Below are positions 24,127-46,576 of a stretch of DNA of 64,000 bases, one piece after another. The notes under the pieces are model-generated. The model saw only the letters and a list, made by a program, of their open reading frames with translations, was not told where the DNA came from and did no database searches. Position numbers and translations under genes: made by a program. The stretch is from Batillaria attramentaria (lineage: Eukaryota > Mollusca > Gastropoda > Batillariidae), in the NCBI GenBank assembly GCA_018292915.2, contig JACVVK020000215.1, positions 874,501 through 938,500 on the forward strand. The letters are read 5' to 3'. The first letter of the stretch is position 1. Every line of letters starts with the position of its first letter.

Positions 24127-24861
24127 CTGCTGACCTGGAGTGGTTGTCATGGCGGCCGTAGATGATTTGCTGACGTAGGCAATTAAAAGGAGAACCACAG
24201 CGAAGATGACGGCGGCAGTGGGGACGAGGTAGTCAACAGCAGGCATCGCCTTATACGTTTTTGTATCTAAACTGTAATTAACAAACCCGTCCTCATCGCA
24301 CGGGTTCTTCGAGTCGGCCAACCTGACCTTGTAGAACACCGTCGTTAGGACAACGGCGACGTACACGACGGCCATCAAGCACAGCACCATGGTAACCACC
24401 AGTTGAGCTTTTCTTCCCAACTTGACCCACTGCTGAATCCGCAAAGCCTCCGCCATGATGACAACAGCGACCAAGAGATGCGCGAGTGTGGTCAATAGGT
24501 AACCGCTGACCTGAACCATCAGGTTGTCCCCACAGGTGAAGAACTGCTCTAGGCTGTTCAGCTTTCTGTTCAGGTGATAGTTTGCGATTAACGCCTCAGG
24601 AAAGACGGCCGTAAGCAAGCAGGTCAGGCAACAAAATACAACAGCCACATGTTTGGCTGATGTTCTCATGATCGGCTGGGTGATGAACAGACGGACGATG
24701 GCAGCGACGATCAGCACGTTGGCGATAGCGGCCAGGACGATGAAAGTGATGTAAAAGCCGAGGAAGGCTGACCGGTCCACGTAATCAAATATGTCCAGCA
24801 CCACAATATCATAATCAGGCGACGTATAGGTGTAAGGTGTGGTGGTTAGCTCTGAATCCAT
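22230..24861 (-). CDS. Divergent rhodopsin-like 7TM receptor 3 (two coding exons)
   Basis: Exon 1 is 24861-24135 (727 nt, donor CCAG|GTCAGC). Exon 2 is 22585-22230 (356 nt, acceptor TTTTCAG|GGGACC, TAG stop at 22230-22232). The frame is open throughout, 360 residues. Relative to receptor 1 a 9-bp in-frame deletion in exon 2 removes three residues after TM7. TM1, intracellular loop 2 and TM4 are almost identical to receptor 1. Changes cluster at the top of TM2/TM3 (PEALIANYHL) and in extracellular loop 2 (DEDGFVNYSLDTKTYK). The DRY-equivalent is again AEA and TM7 reads DPAIR. The membrane signalling role and ligand are unknown. The upstream region is retained, so of the three copies this and receptor 1 are the likely working genes. 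Confidence 0.75.
22640..23815 (-). mobile_element. SINE S1 in the intron of receptor 3, split by a TIR element
   Basis: The SINE parts are 22644-22785 and 23779-23812. Its outer flanks repeat TATTCTATCAAGG, a 13-bp target duplication, on both sides. The 993-bp element at 22786-23778 sits inside it. Confidence 0.85.
22786..23778. mobile_element. 993-bp non-autonomous TIR element
   Basis: Perfect 20-bp terminal inverted repeats AGGCGCGTCTTAACTATGCC, flanked by TAA (22783-22785) and TGA (23779-23781), a 3-bp target with one change. This size and target fit a PIF/Harbinger-like MITE. The interior holds GCCATCTTGAAAT near 23570, also found at 60188. No transposase frame was seen. Confidence 0.85.
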
Positions 24862-24948
24862 CCTGCAAATAATAATGATAATAATACAGAAACTATATAT
24901 ATATATATGGTCAAGAGTACGAAAGTGAGTCGAGTGAATGTGACGTAC

Positions 24949-25085
24949 GTGAGTGCCCAGTTTTCAGCAAAGTGATAAACTATTTCATGTGAATTTGGTG
25001 ATTATCGGCTGCTTCCTTCCTGCTTTCGGTTGAAAGAAATGACGCTTCCGGCTTGTGATCAAAATGGCTGCCAGTTGAATTGATC
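24949..25085 (-). promoter_or_regulatory. Candidate promoter and 5' non-coding exon of receptor 3
   Basis: Same ETS-like GCCGGAAGCGTCA and YY1-like GCAGCCATTTTG order as before receptor 1, with a donor-like CTCAC|GTACGT ending at 24949. The intervening (TA)n is only about six units here. Confidence 0.35.
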
Positions 25086-25312
25086 TCATACCCGCGTGTT
25101 TCTCGCATGAACATAACAGTAAAATTAACGCTGCGTTGGGTCTCCGAAATCAACACGATGTTTCTGTTCAACAACACGAGATATGTCGGGGTTCGTCCTA
25201 GAAAACAAAAGACTGGGAAACTGATTTTGAGTTTCAGAATATTTTCATCGACAGGCTCGTTGCCTGAAAGCGAAACGGTTACAAATTACGACAGCTACTA
25301 CTACTACTACTA

Positions 25313-25315
25313 CTA

Positions 25316-25350
<35 letters not shown>
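25313..25350. repeat. (CTA)n(CA)n microsatellite
   Basis: Short tandem tract in the region upstream of receptor 3. A (GT)n follows at 25867-25899. I see no gene between 25350 and 25913. Confidence 0.8.
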
Positions 25351-25352
<2 letters not shown>

Positions 25353-25863
25353 GATATCATCACCATCTGGTGGCTACATTCGTTTAATGCTTTCGTTTAA
25401 ATTACATTCATAAAATGAAGTTAGTTGTCACGGGACTTCAACTCGTGAGACCCAAATCCAGGATACATTTGCACCCCGTCCCGCACAGCTGGGGTACATT
25501 TGCTCCCCCTGCAAATGACTGGTATACGTTTACACCCCCATACCAGGCGAACTATACCAACTGAGCCTTCATTGGCTGAAAGCGCCGCGCACTGATCCCA
25601 GCGTACAGACAATGACTCACACACCGGACAAATGCAAGTGCAAGTTGCACGTGCAGCAACTTTATTGTGTCCCCTCACGGACAGATTTGTCTTCGGCGAG
25701 AGTGCATAAAATAAGACAGAGGCAAAACGTACGTACTAATAAGACTTAATTACCAACCTACTTATAATAAAATTAATTAAACCGGAATAAGAATACGACA
25801 CATCTTTACATACATATAATGGACTATTAGTTAATGGACTATTAGTTAGCACACTTACGAGTG

Positions 25864-25904
<41 letters not shown>

Positions 25905-25914
25905 GTGTCCAGGC

Positions 25915-26535
25915 CCGTTTCTCCGAAAACACTCAACCGAATGGCTTCAAATTAAATTTTGGGGTCTCCAGATATATCAAAATCTTAGATTAGAGCAAAT
26001 GAGCGTTTGGTGATTGCTTAAGTGATTTGGGAGTTATCGCCCTTTTGAGAAGAGTTGATTGTCTCGCGTTTACAGGCGTAATATTTATTTAAATCACTCA
26101 ATTTTTTGGCAGTGGATAGAATGAATATGAACTGTGAACAGAGTGAATATTAGGAAATGGTCGCTCTTATAGTTTTGATGCAAACCGTACGTCAGTTGAC
26201 ATAGCATGTGAACCCAGTTTATATGCCTGTATCTCCGAAAATACTCAACCAATCGATTTCAAATTTGGGGTTTCTTCATGAATTATAACCCTGGAATAGA
26301 GGTTCCGATCCAGGTATGATTGCACAAATGATTTGCGAGTTAACGCCCTTTTCAGAAAAGTTGGCTTTCTGGCGTTTAAAGACGTAATATTTATCTAAAT
26401 CACTCCTTTTTTTTTTTTTTTTTTTTTTTAGAAATAAATAGCACGGATACGGACTCCAAACAGAGTGAATTTTGAAGGTAGTTGCTCTTATACTTTTAAC
26501 GTAAACCGTACCTCCTGAAAGTGCTGGAGAACCCA
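25915..26535. repeat. Tandem dimer of a 312-bp unit
   Basis: CTCCGAAAAC...CTCAACC at 25921 recurs at 26233. Both units contain GAGTTA(T/A)CGCCCTTTT, GACGTAATATTTAT-like and AACCGTAC segments in the same order, with many differences. No coding sequence. From 26535 to 26973 nothing was recognised. Confidence 0.6.
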
Positions 26536-26973
26536 TTTTACATCTCAAAATCGCTCCTACTGTATACAGATAATGTGTCTGGGGTGCTATAAAAATATAC
26601 CAAAAAACAACAACAACAAAAACCCCAAACAAACAAACAAACAAACACAATTCACTGCAGCCGTTATCGTCAGTTGATTCGAAAATTTGTGCTCAAAGCA
26701 CATTTCCTGCACAAGCCACACGCCTCAGAAACATCGAAGAAGAGACGCACGCGCACGAACGCAAAGTATGAGCGTCGTGTTTGATTGACGTGATGCTGGT
26801 TTTTCTTGGGGATGTCTCGCCACTTTTTTTTCCGAGTTCCTCTGTTTGGGGACGTGGAAAGCGAGAATTTCTGTACTGTGTTTCGTTTTTGCCAATGAGT
26901 CACACTCAGCAGCATAATAGAGTGAGAGCACACCAAAGAGGTCTCAATGGAGCACATGCATGGAGAGAGAGAG

Positions 26974-29147
26974 TGTTACGAGTGTGGCTGTGTCTTTTGT
27001 TTGTGTTTTGTTTGTATGCTGAAAGATTACAGCTGTATTGTTCTTTTGAAGATTGAGTGCGACAGAGAAGTTGCTACTTTTAGTTCATATTGTGTTTTAG
27101 TAATGTAAATCTGTTTTCCCGTGGTCCAGAAGTTTCTATTGTTATCACGAGTATTCGAGAAGTGGTGACCTTGTAGGCTTGTTTTGACTGTAGCTAATCT
27201 CGCCTCGGGCAGCGGCATGCATTTAGGGTCAAGGGCTGAGTCTCCCGAAAATTTCGTGCAAATCGCTTTGTACGGAGTTCTTTACGATTAGAAGGTGTTA
27301 TATAACGCGCCTAGGTTCTGCGGGCAGGTACTCGATTGTTCTCGATTCTTCTTAAGTTTTAAATAGTAATAAGGTGATTCACGTTCTGATTTTTGATTGG
27401 TTCTTTTATATTAGTGGTTCACAATGCGCTAGAATGCTGTGACTGTACATAAGGGGGTCGGCCCGCTATTGCGCGGGTCCGTTAGTGCGCGGGTCCGCTG
27501 TTGCGCGGGGCCGCTATTGCGCGGCCATATCATCTATAAGAAGCAATACTTGCCAAGGTGACGGGGCCTACCGTGCACCCCCCCCCCCCACCCCGGGAAT
27601 GTACTACGATGGTGCCAGATGTCTTCCTAGGATGTCCTGATTGTATTTCAAAAATGTTCCCAAGAATCCATAGGGATGCACCAGAGTTACAGCCCTTAAC
27701 TTAAAGGCGCGCTTTCACACTTCGACGACTTACGTGATATTCACAAACAGCTGGTCTAAATCATAAACAGATTCTTGTACTACTTAAATCAATTATTATG
27801 CCACTTGCCAATGGTTTATTATCATTTAAACAAACAGAAATGAAGTATATATCAAAATGCTTATTATATACGGTGATGGTCAATGTACGCGTAGTATTAT
27901 GGACGACTTGCCGGTATTGGTAAAAATCTGACAAATGAGTGTTTTCATTGGTTGTACTTCTTTATAATAAAATACATCATAAACTCTTTATTAAATGGCC
28001 AAAGTAACATTTATACATGTATATAAATTTGAAATTTGTTTTGTATCACTTTGGTGCTCGTGAGTCACAGCACATGATCTGAGATATTTTCCTCGAGCTA
28101 CAAAAGTATATGACATACATTATGACAGATGAAAATAAGAGCAATGTTTTGATCTTCGAAAATGTCAGGTTCATATCACATGAAAAATCTGCAGGAGTCC
28201 GTAAATGTGACATGTCAAACACAGTGTGTATAGTGCCTAATCACGAGCCAGAATATAGCATGTCTGAATTTGTCAACATACATTCATCAAGTGAATCACC
28301 CAGCCCATCCTACACAAATATGAGTGATTTAATGCTTTAAAACTTCCACATTAGAAAAGCATGATCACAGGGCTTTCCTGTGCCCCCCCCCCCCCCCCAT
28401 CAACCCATTGATCCAACACACACACACACACACACACACGTCCCTATATATACGAGAAATTTCCATTTGAAAAAATGGGTTTCACAAAAACAGTGGGTTC
28501 CTTGGAAAATCGTCAATATTTTCCATATAATTATACTACTTCACATTTGCTTTGCATCACTACAAAGACAAAGACTGTTGAATAGACAATCTGCTTTTAT
28601 TTCATTAAGGTAATTACATTGCAATCCTCGCGCATAAGGCAACAAAACAGAACAATCATAACCGAACATTTCATTCAGAAAACAGTTGAAAAGACAGAAG
28701 TCCCAGCCTACCCTCAAAATCAGGGATATTCAGCATATGGGCAGAAAAAGTTGGTGTCGTTGAGAGACTAGTTCAGTGAGTTCAAACTAGTCACCGCGCA
28801 ATAGCGGCCCCGCGCAATAGCGGCCCCGCGCACTAACGGCCCCGCGCACTAGCGGACCCGCGCACTAGCGGCCCAGCCCCTATATAAGACCCTGAGATGT
28901 TTGCATATGTGTCTGTGCACGAGATAAGCTTGTATGTGCGAAGCTTGAGAGTGCAGTGTAACACCAGAGAAGTGCTATAATAAACTCCACACGGTTATAA
29001 CTTTTCTACGCGCTCACGAGTCTTTCTGTGAGCGAAAGAGACAACACGCAGTCTATAAGAACTCGCTACGTGAGGAGTGTTGGCCTGTGTGTCATCGTTA
29101 AACTGCGGTAAGACGACGGGCTCTCCAATATTTCTCCACACGTTACA
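26974..29147 (+). mobile_element. Solo LTR interrupted by a foldback element
   Basis: Starts TGTTACGAGTGTGG, ends CCACACGTTACA and is flanked by GAGAG on both sides (26969-26973, 29148-29152). The target is a GA tract, so the duplication is only suggestive. Without the insert it is about 740 bp. It has a TATA box at the insertion site (ATATAAG) and AATAAA at 28979-28984. No internal retroelement genes are present; this is probably a Gypsy-type solo LTR. Confidence 0.65.
27452..28881. mobile_element. 1430-bp foldback-like element with iterated termini
   Basis: Begins AGGGGGTCGG and ends CCCCT, flanked by ATA on both sides. The left terminus holds four and the right terminus five inverted copies of a 16-bp unit resembling CGCGCAATAGCGGCCC. 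The interior holds a 76-codon frame at 28110-28340 with no recognisable domain, so no transposase is claimed. Confidence 0.7.
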
Positions 29148-29306
29148 GAGAGAGAGAGAGAGAGCGGCAACGAAATCACGCTCCACAGCACAAGAATTGT
29201 AGAATGTTGGACTTTCAATGCTCGGGTCTTGAGTTCGAATCCCCGGTCAGGGCCACATATTTGTGCTGGCCTTTTTCTCGTTGCCCCGTCTTTGCTATCA
29301 CCCTTA

Positions 29307-30341
29307 TGCTACGGTCACAACCGGCCGTACGGGCTCCTACGGCGGGTCTACGGCCAAAAATCGTGGCAAATCTTGCGAACGGCGCACGGGCGTCCTGCGA
29401 AATTTCGAGGCCGCAAGGATGCCGCAGAGCGCTGCGGCCGGTTTTCGACAAAATCAACAAACTCGACGATCACCTGCGATTTTTTACACACTTGCGTTGG
29501 CCGCACGGCCACTGTACGGCCAACGCACGATTGCCGCAAGTGCATCGTACGACCTGGACATCTCCGGGAGAGAAAATTAGGTCACGATGGCCGCACGATG
29601 GCCGCACGATGAACGCACGAGTGACGCACGGTTGTCTTGCGTGCTTCCCACGAGGACCGCACGATGGCCGCACGTGATCACAGACCGCAAGTCGGTAGTA
29701 CGATGTTCCCACGATGCACGCACGTGCTCCGTGAGTGCTCCGCAAGGCTGACGCAAGACCAGGTGCGGGCCCGGGGGATGTTGGTGTGCAATGTAGAAGT
29801 GTTGCAGTGCTGTGTCAGTGTCTGTCAAGTTGTGTACGTGTCCATAGATTTGTCAAACTCTCTGTTGATAATATCCAAATCCTCTGATGTCTTCTTTCCA
29901 TAAACAAACTACATGTATATAATTATGTAGGCTGGTCCCTATATGCATGAAAAACGCGCGTCGGCCATGGCCGTCGAACGACCGACGCACACCACGCGTA
30001 CAGAGCACTTACGATAGCCGTACGGCGCACGCACGACACCCGTACAGCCCGTGCAAACAACGTCAACATCGCACGAACGTCGTACGAAGGCGTGCGACCT
30101 CCGTACGATAACTGCGAGGACAACGTAGGATCCGTACGGCCGTCGTACGATTTTTGACCAACTGAAATCGCAAGACGTTACCCGTGCGAGACTTGCGGGG
30201 AACGTACGCCATCGCACGTATATCGTACGCACGATTTGCAACCTTAATTTTTTTTTCAGATCGTAGAGGCCGCAGGCCGCAGACATTTCGTAGAGATCGC
30301 AAGCATATAAAAAAATCGTGCGGCCGGTTGTGACCGAGGCC
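29307..30341. mobile_element. TIR element of 1035 bp, tandem copy 1
   Basis: Termini are ACGGTCACAACCGGCC(G) inverted, ending GGCC before TTA. TTA lies at 29304-29306 and 30342-30344. Both halves are packed with CGCACG, CGTACG and CGTGCG words spaced about 11 bp. An AT-richer core with no coding capacity lies at about 29780-29940. The TWA target suggests PIF/Harbinger-type mobilisation. Confidence 0.8.
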
Positions 30342-30344
30342 TTA

Positions 30345-31377
30345 AGCTACGGTCACAACCGGCCGTACGGGCTCCTACGGCGGGCCTACGGCCAAAAATC
30401 GTGGCAAATCTTGCGAACGGCGCACGGGCGTCCTGCGAAATTTCCAGGTCGCAAGGAGGCCGCAGAGCGCTGCGGCCGGTTTTCGACATGATCAACAAAC
30501 TCTACGATCACCTGCGATTTTTTACACACTTGCGTTGGCCGCACGGCCACTGTACGGCCAACACACGATTGCCGCAAGTGCATCGTACGACTTTGACCTC
30601 TCCGGGCGAGAAAAATAGGTCACGATGGCCGCACGGCGGCCGCACGATGAACGCACAAGTGACGCACGGTTGTCTTGCGTGCTTCCCACGAGGACCGCAC
30701 GATGGCCGCACGTGATCACAGACCGCAAGTCGGTAGTACGATGTTCCCACGATGCACGCACGTGCTCCGTGAGTGCTCCGCAAGGCTGACGCAAGACCAG
30801 GTGCGGGCCCGGGGGATGTTGGTGTGCAATGTAGAAGTGTTGCAGTGCTGTGTCAGTGTCTGTCAAGTTGTGTACGTGTCCATAGGTTTGTCAAACTCTC
30901 TGTTAATAATATCCAAATCCTCTGATGTCTTCTTTCCATAAACAAACTACATGTATATATGTAGGCTGGTCCCTATATGCATGAAAAAACACGCGTCGGC
31001 CATGGCCGTCGAACGACCGACGCACACCACGCGTACAGAGCACTTACGATAGCCGTACGGCGCACGCACGACACCCGTATAGCCCGTGCAAACATCGTCA
31101 ACATCGCACGAACGTCGTACGAAGGCGTACGACCTCCGTACGATAACTGCGAGGACAACGTACGATCCGTAGGGCCGTCGTACGATTTTTGACCAACTGA
31201 AATCGCAAGACGTTACCCGTGCGAGACTTGCGGGGAACGTACGCCATCGCACGTATATCGTACGCACGATTTGCAACCTTAATTTTTTTTTTTTCAGATC
31301 GTAGAAGCCGCAGGCCGCAGACATTTCGTGGAGATCGCAAGCATAAAAAAATCGTGCGGCCGGTTGTGACCGAGGCC
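30345..31377. mobile_element. TIR element of 1033 bp, tandem copy 2
   Basis: Nearly identical to copy 1 and joined to it by a single shared TTA, with TTA again at 31378-31380. Open frames in these units are by-products of CpG-rich words, not genes. Confidence 0.8.
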
Positions 31378-31904
31378 TTAGGTGGTGCAAAAAGGACGTC
31401 AAACTCCCAAACACCCGCCCATCCATTCACATCACTAGGACACAGCCTGCACAAATTCAACGCTACATACATACCTGTGTGTGTTGTGTATCCACAAGCA
31501 CTGTTCAAACTGTATCTGGCCTTCTGATGTGGCGACTGCGGTATAAATCTTTCGCACAGTAACTGCGAAATCCCACGGTGCGTTTTGGCTTTAGCACGGC
31601 ACAACACAAGAGAACAAAGTCTGTAAGAATTCAGCACCACATATAACTGTGTATGTTGATAATCCGCGCACACTACTGTTATACTGTTTCTAGCCCTGAG
31701 ACGTGGCAACCGGACTGCGCATTAAAGGCAGCCTGTATGGATGCTGCACGCACTTTCGAGATGTGTCGTAACATATGTTTGCTCTGTGGCTTGCCTTGCC
31801 TGCGCTCATGACTTGTAAAAGGGGGTAAGGGTTCGGCCAGATGACAAGCTGCGCTGTAGCCGCGCCGTGAGTGAGCGGTAAGCGAGCTGCTGAGCAGTGA
31901 GCGG

Positions 31905-31912
31905 TGTGTGTT

Positions 31913-31985
<73 letters not shown>

Positions 31986-32031
31986 AACTGAATGCTTTTG
32001 TTTATTATTATCGTTATATATTGTCAGACTG

Positions 32032-32076
<45 letters not shown>
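31905..32076. repeat. (GT)n, (GA)n and (CT)n tracts
   Basis: GT and GA units to 31982, then (CT)n from 32036. A G-rich tract is at 32099-32113. From 32077 to 32390 no gene was seen. Confidence 0.85.
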
Positions 32077-32078
<2 letters not shown>

Positions 32079-32396
32079 GAGAGGGGAGGGTCGGACGGGA
32101 GGGGGGGGGGGGGTGTCGGGGGTGTAAATGTTTCTAAAGCAAACAGAGAAGAGTTAGTTAGTTGATACTTAACGCCGCGTATGCAACAAAGACTATTTTG
32201 GCACAGACACTCGAACATTGTCAAGACTAAAAAATTGAATCGTATTTTCAGGTGCCATATGCCTATCGCAGACAACAACAACAATTAACAGACAGAAGAC
32301 AAAACAAATGCTCCTTCCTCCCCCCCCTCCCCCCTAATAAATGACAAGATTTTAGACTTGGTCTTATCTTTAATCAGTGCAAAAGAAAGTTTGTTC

Positions 32397-32467
32397 GCGC
32401 GTGTGCGTGCGTGCGTGTGTGTGCGTGCGTGTGTGTGTGCGTGCGTGCGTGCGTGCGTGCGTGCGTA
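32397..32467. repeat. Alternating purine-pyrimidine (GCGT/GT) tract
   Basis: About 70 bp of GTGC/GTGT steps, a sequence type prone to Z-DNA. (ATC)n follows at 32626-32675. Confidence 0.7.
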
Positions 32468-32623
32468 TGTATGTGTCAAACCAAGATTTGAGAAATCTAT
32501 TTGTCGTCGACATTCTTCTCTTCTTTTTCATCTTATATTCGTTGCTTTTAATTGTGTTTTACAGCGTACTTAATCCTGGTTTAGTAATAAACAATTCTTT
32601 CAGCTACACTGTATGTACCGTTT

Positions 32624-32655
<32 letters not shown>

Positions 32656-32699
32656 CTATCATCACTATCATCATCAAAATGATAGTAACAACAACGATA

Positions 32700-33086
32700 A
32701 TAATAATAATAATAATTGTGTCTTGTGTGGGCACTTTATCCAGTTTCTTAAACTGGCTCAATCAAATCGCCGCCAGCTGAACCCAATACGCACGCTCACG
32801 TAAATCACACGCATTCTCTGACACACTTGACATGTACATATTACAATCACGTACGTAGTGAGAAGGGTCAGCTCAGCAATTTAAGTTTCGGAATTTAGAA
32901 TTGCATTTAGTTTTCAAGTTTTGTAGGCTGAACATTTAAAAAGCAGGGGGAGGTGGGGTTGGGGGGAAGCCGGATTACCCGGAGAGACCTCCGATGATTG
33001 GCCCGAATGAACAGTGCCATATACAAGATGGAAAAAATCTTTGGCTTTTGCCTTAATCACTAGACCACCGACCACCCCGTTAGGTT
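32700..33086 (-). mobile_element. tRNA-headed SINE (family S2)
   Basis: On the minus strand it starts GGGGTGGTCGGTGGTCTAG, carries the GCCCGAATGAACAGTGCC and CACGCATTCTC segments seen (reversed) in other copies, and ends in (ATT)n. Family label S2 is mine. Confidence 0.65.
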
Positions 33087-33104
33087 TTAGTAATGCAATC
33101 ACTG

Positions 33105-33107
<3 letters not shown>

Positions 33108-33150
<43 letters not shown>

Positions 33151-33171
33151 TAAGAGGAAAGAAGAAAAGTT

Positions 33172-33243
<72 letters not shown>
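33108..33243. repeat. (GT)n and (CA)n pair
   Basis: GT tract, a 30-bp spacer with AAGAGGAAAGAAG, then CA tract. The arrangement can pair as an inverted repeat. It is duplicated at 60988-61148, near the left edge of the MPEG1 duplication. Confidence 0.9.
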
Positions 33244-33244
<1 letters not shown>

Positions 33245-34123
33245 GGAAAACAGCAAGTATTTTGACACATTGAGTTTTCCGATTTGCGTAGTGTTTATAT
33301 CGTCTTTACGGTTGATATGAGCTTTACAATCACATTAATCATAGACTTTCCAATTTTTCCCCAATTAATCCACAAAAAAGAAGAGAAAAATCCATACCCC
33401 CCCCCCCCAAAAAAAAAAAAAAACAAACAACAAAAAACAAACAAACAAACAAACAAACAAAACAAACAAAACAAACAAAAAAAACCACAAAAAAAAAACA
33501 AAACAAACACCATGGAGGAAAAGTTAAAACCAGTTACACAATTAATAGTTCGAGTTTTGATCTTATTTCCATGAAAATGGTTCTCTTAGTGTAATAGGTT
33601 AGTCGAATTGCTTTAATCATTTACAGAAGACAACATGTTGACTTCATTTTCTTTGGAGTCATATTGGAATGTTTTAAACCTATACATCATTGACAAGATG
33701 TTGAAATCAGTGTGTCACTTAACGAAACATAATCACAAGAAATTTTTTTTTTTACGACCGTGTAACTGTTCTTTCTGTTGACGATGCACAGTTAAGATTT
33801 GTTGTCTGACGTTCAAAACTTAACTCTGACGCAATAGAGCAACGTTTACCATTACACAGAACATCGTGTAGTTTTTTCGTCCATGTTTATGGTTCTGAAC
33901 TTGCCATTCTTGTGAACAGTTTAAAAAAAAAAAACTTCATGATCGGAAATAGAGGTGAGAAGAGGTGATTTTTGCAAAATGAAATAGAATGTCTCACTCA
34001 TCCTGGCCTCGGTTTTATGAATTGGTGTTCCGCAAAATATGAAGAAAGAGGATGTAGACTAATGCCGGTTGGCCGCGATTTTCGTATGCCCGACAGCCAG
34101 GTCCATTTTTGGCTACCTTGCGA

Positions 34124-44928
<10,805 letters not shown>

Positions 44929-45018
44929 GGTTGCCGAGCGGTCAGACTGTTTCTCTCATCAATGATGTGACGGTGTCTGCCTGGGTGAAGTTGTTAGCAT
45001 CAAAACTGTAGGTCCGGC

Positions 45019-45370
45019 AGTTTAAATGCAGATGAGGTCTATGCGAGTTATCAACGTAATGCTGACGTCATCATCACCTGATACGAGCCTGCGACCTGGT
45101 GATGCATTGTTTTATTTCTCGTCGACGGGCGATTGTCTGTGTCACACAATCTCAACAAGGAAATGAAATGTTATGTTATATAGACTTGTGAGCCATTGGC
45201 CAGACCTTCTTGGCGAAATTGTTGTTATCAAAATTGTATATTGAAAGATATCAATGCGAGTTATCAACATGACGTCAGCACTTCATGCAAGCGGATACGA
45301 GCTGGCGGTACATTGTTTCGATGCCCGACGGGCGGGGAAACCCCACAACTGTCACGCGATCTCAACAAGA
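45019..45370. promoter_or_regulatory. Duplicated module with CRE sites upstream of MPEG1
   Basis: Two direct, diverged units share TGCGAGTTATCAACRT, GATACGAGC(C/T), a CATTGTTT word and CGACGGGCG. Each holds a perfect TGACGTCA palindrome (45063-45070 and 45270-45277). They begin about 90 bp upstream of the MPEG1 start codon. CREB/ATF binding is family knowledge; a promoter role is inferred from position. Confidence 0.4.
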
Positions 45371-45654
45371 TGCGCGACTGGGGGATTTACACCAGAGTAA
45401 AAATATCGTCAGAAGCTATTTTGTTGTGTTTAAACTCCTGTCAGGTGCGTACCCTTGAATGGTCTGTGCACGGTAATTCTGTTTTTAGATTGAAGCATGT
45501 TTAGGGGTGACTATAATGGCTGAGGCTAATAGGGAAAATATAGGCATGTTGAGGCCTCGTTCATGTGTGTTCTTTGGCCTCAGTGACGCAGTGGCCAACA
45601 CGCTACGCGACTATTGCGGAGTTAGGAGGAGTTGAGCTATTGCTGGGCTGTCGG

Positions 45655-46013
45655 TGGTTGGTGGCGGTGGGTGGTCTAGTGGTTAAGAGGTTTCGTCAAC
45701 AATGCGAGAGGTCAGGTTCGAGTTCCATACGGAGCAAAGAATATTTCCTTCTCGTACGTGGCACCGTTCATTCGGGCCGATCGTCGAGGCTTCTTTACGG
45801 CTTCCTCCGCCTCTGCTTTGGAAATGTTCAGCTCAGAAAATAAATACAATTCTAAAATTCCGAAAATTGCTGAGCTGACCCTACGCACCTCGTGAGTGTA
45901 ATGTGTTCACGCCCAGTGTGTGAAAGAATGCGTGTGATTCACGTGAGCTTGCGTGGTGGGTTCACTTTGAGCCAAGTCGAGAAATTGGGTAAAGCGCCTA
46001 CACAATGGACAAT

Positions 46014-46050
<37 letters not shown>
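45655..46050 (+). mobile_element. SINE S2, best-preserved copy
   Basis: Head GGTGGTCTAGTGGTTAAG (A box) and GGTCAGGTTCGAGTTCC (B box), a body with GTGGCACCGTTCATTCGGGC and GAATGCGTGTGATTCACGTG, and a tail of GTA repeats. Confidence 0.8.
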
Positions 46051-46051
<1 letters not shown>

Positions 46052-46224
46052 ATAGTATTGAGTAGAAAATGCAAAGCCTACAAACGGCCGTGTAATGCAT
46101 TCTGAGCTGTACATGTCAATAAAATAGACTAGTTAGAGCGTGCATGCGCACTTACGAGCTCAACTACTCCAAAACATGAGGGGTCTTGCGAAAGCTAGTA
46201 CTCTACGAATGTAGGCGTTTAACC

Positions 46225-46553
46225 GGAACGCACACGAGAGAGAGGGGTGTGTGGTGATCGAGGAGAGAGAGAAAGAGCAGAGCAGGTGAATGTGCAGCGT
46301 GAATGCCGGAATGAATGTATCAATGAGTGTTGAATGTGACAGGAAACTGTATGTATGTGATAGTGTGTTTTATTCTTCATTTTAAGTAATTTTACTGATC
46401 AAGACTGTTTGTTTTACTCTTTTAATGCGTATATTTTTTATGTCTCATTTGTTAAAATGTTTATCAATTGTGTGTTCACTAGTATGCGGGCCAGAACTGC
46501 AGTTTCCCCTATTTGGGATCAATGAAGTATTCTGTATTCTGTATTCTGTGGTT
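46225..46553 (+). mobile_element. Possible LINE 3' tail
   Basis: Ends CCCCTATTTGGGATCAATGAA then three ATTCTGT repeats, the usual form of some LINE 3' ends. Nothing coding in it. Confidence 0.3.
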
Positions 46554-46576
46554 TGATCATTTACATCTCTTTAAGT

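Larger units (their letters stand above)
18196..25855. repeat. Segmental duplication block, copy 3
   Basis: The longest copy, matching copy 2 from the (GT)n border and copy 1 through the receptor and upstream region. It has private insertions at 19136-19330, 19515-19928 and 22786-23778. No further gene was seen in 18420-22200. Confidence 0.75.
29190..31430 (+). mobile_element. SINE S1 split by a tandem TIR pair
   Basis: SINE sequence runs to 29303, is interrupted, and resumes at 31381 (GGTGGTGCAAAAAGGACGT). Confidence 0.8.
29160..32045. repeat. Segmental duplication block, copy 4 (partial)
   Basis: Matches copies 2 and 3 from GCTCCACAGCACAAGAATTGTAGA through the stretch ending AACCGGACTGCGCATTAAAGG and the (GT)n(GA)n tract. 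It carries the tandem TIR pair and no receptor exons. Confidence 0.65.

Noticed and set aside
28110..28340. 76-codon frame as a transposase
   Set aside because: No catalytic motif or DNA-binding domain is visible; kept only as part of the foldback element.
29204..31709. Many Arg/Cys-rich frames of 60-160 codons
   Set aside because: They come from CG-rich iterated words of TIR elements, occur in all frames and match no family I know.
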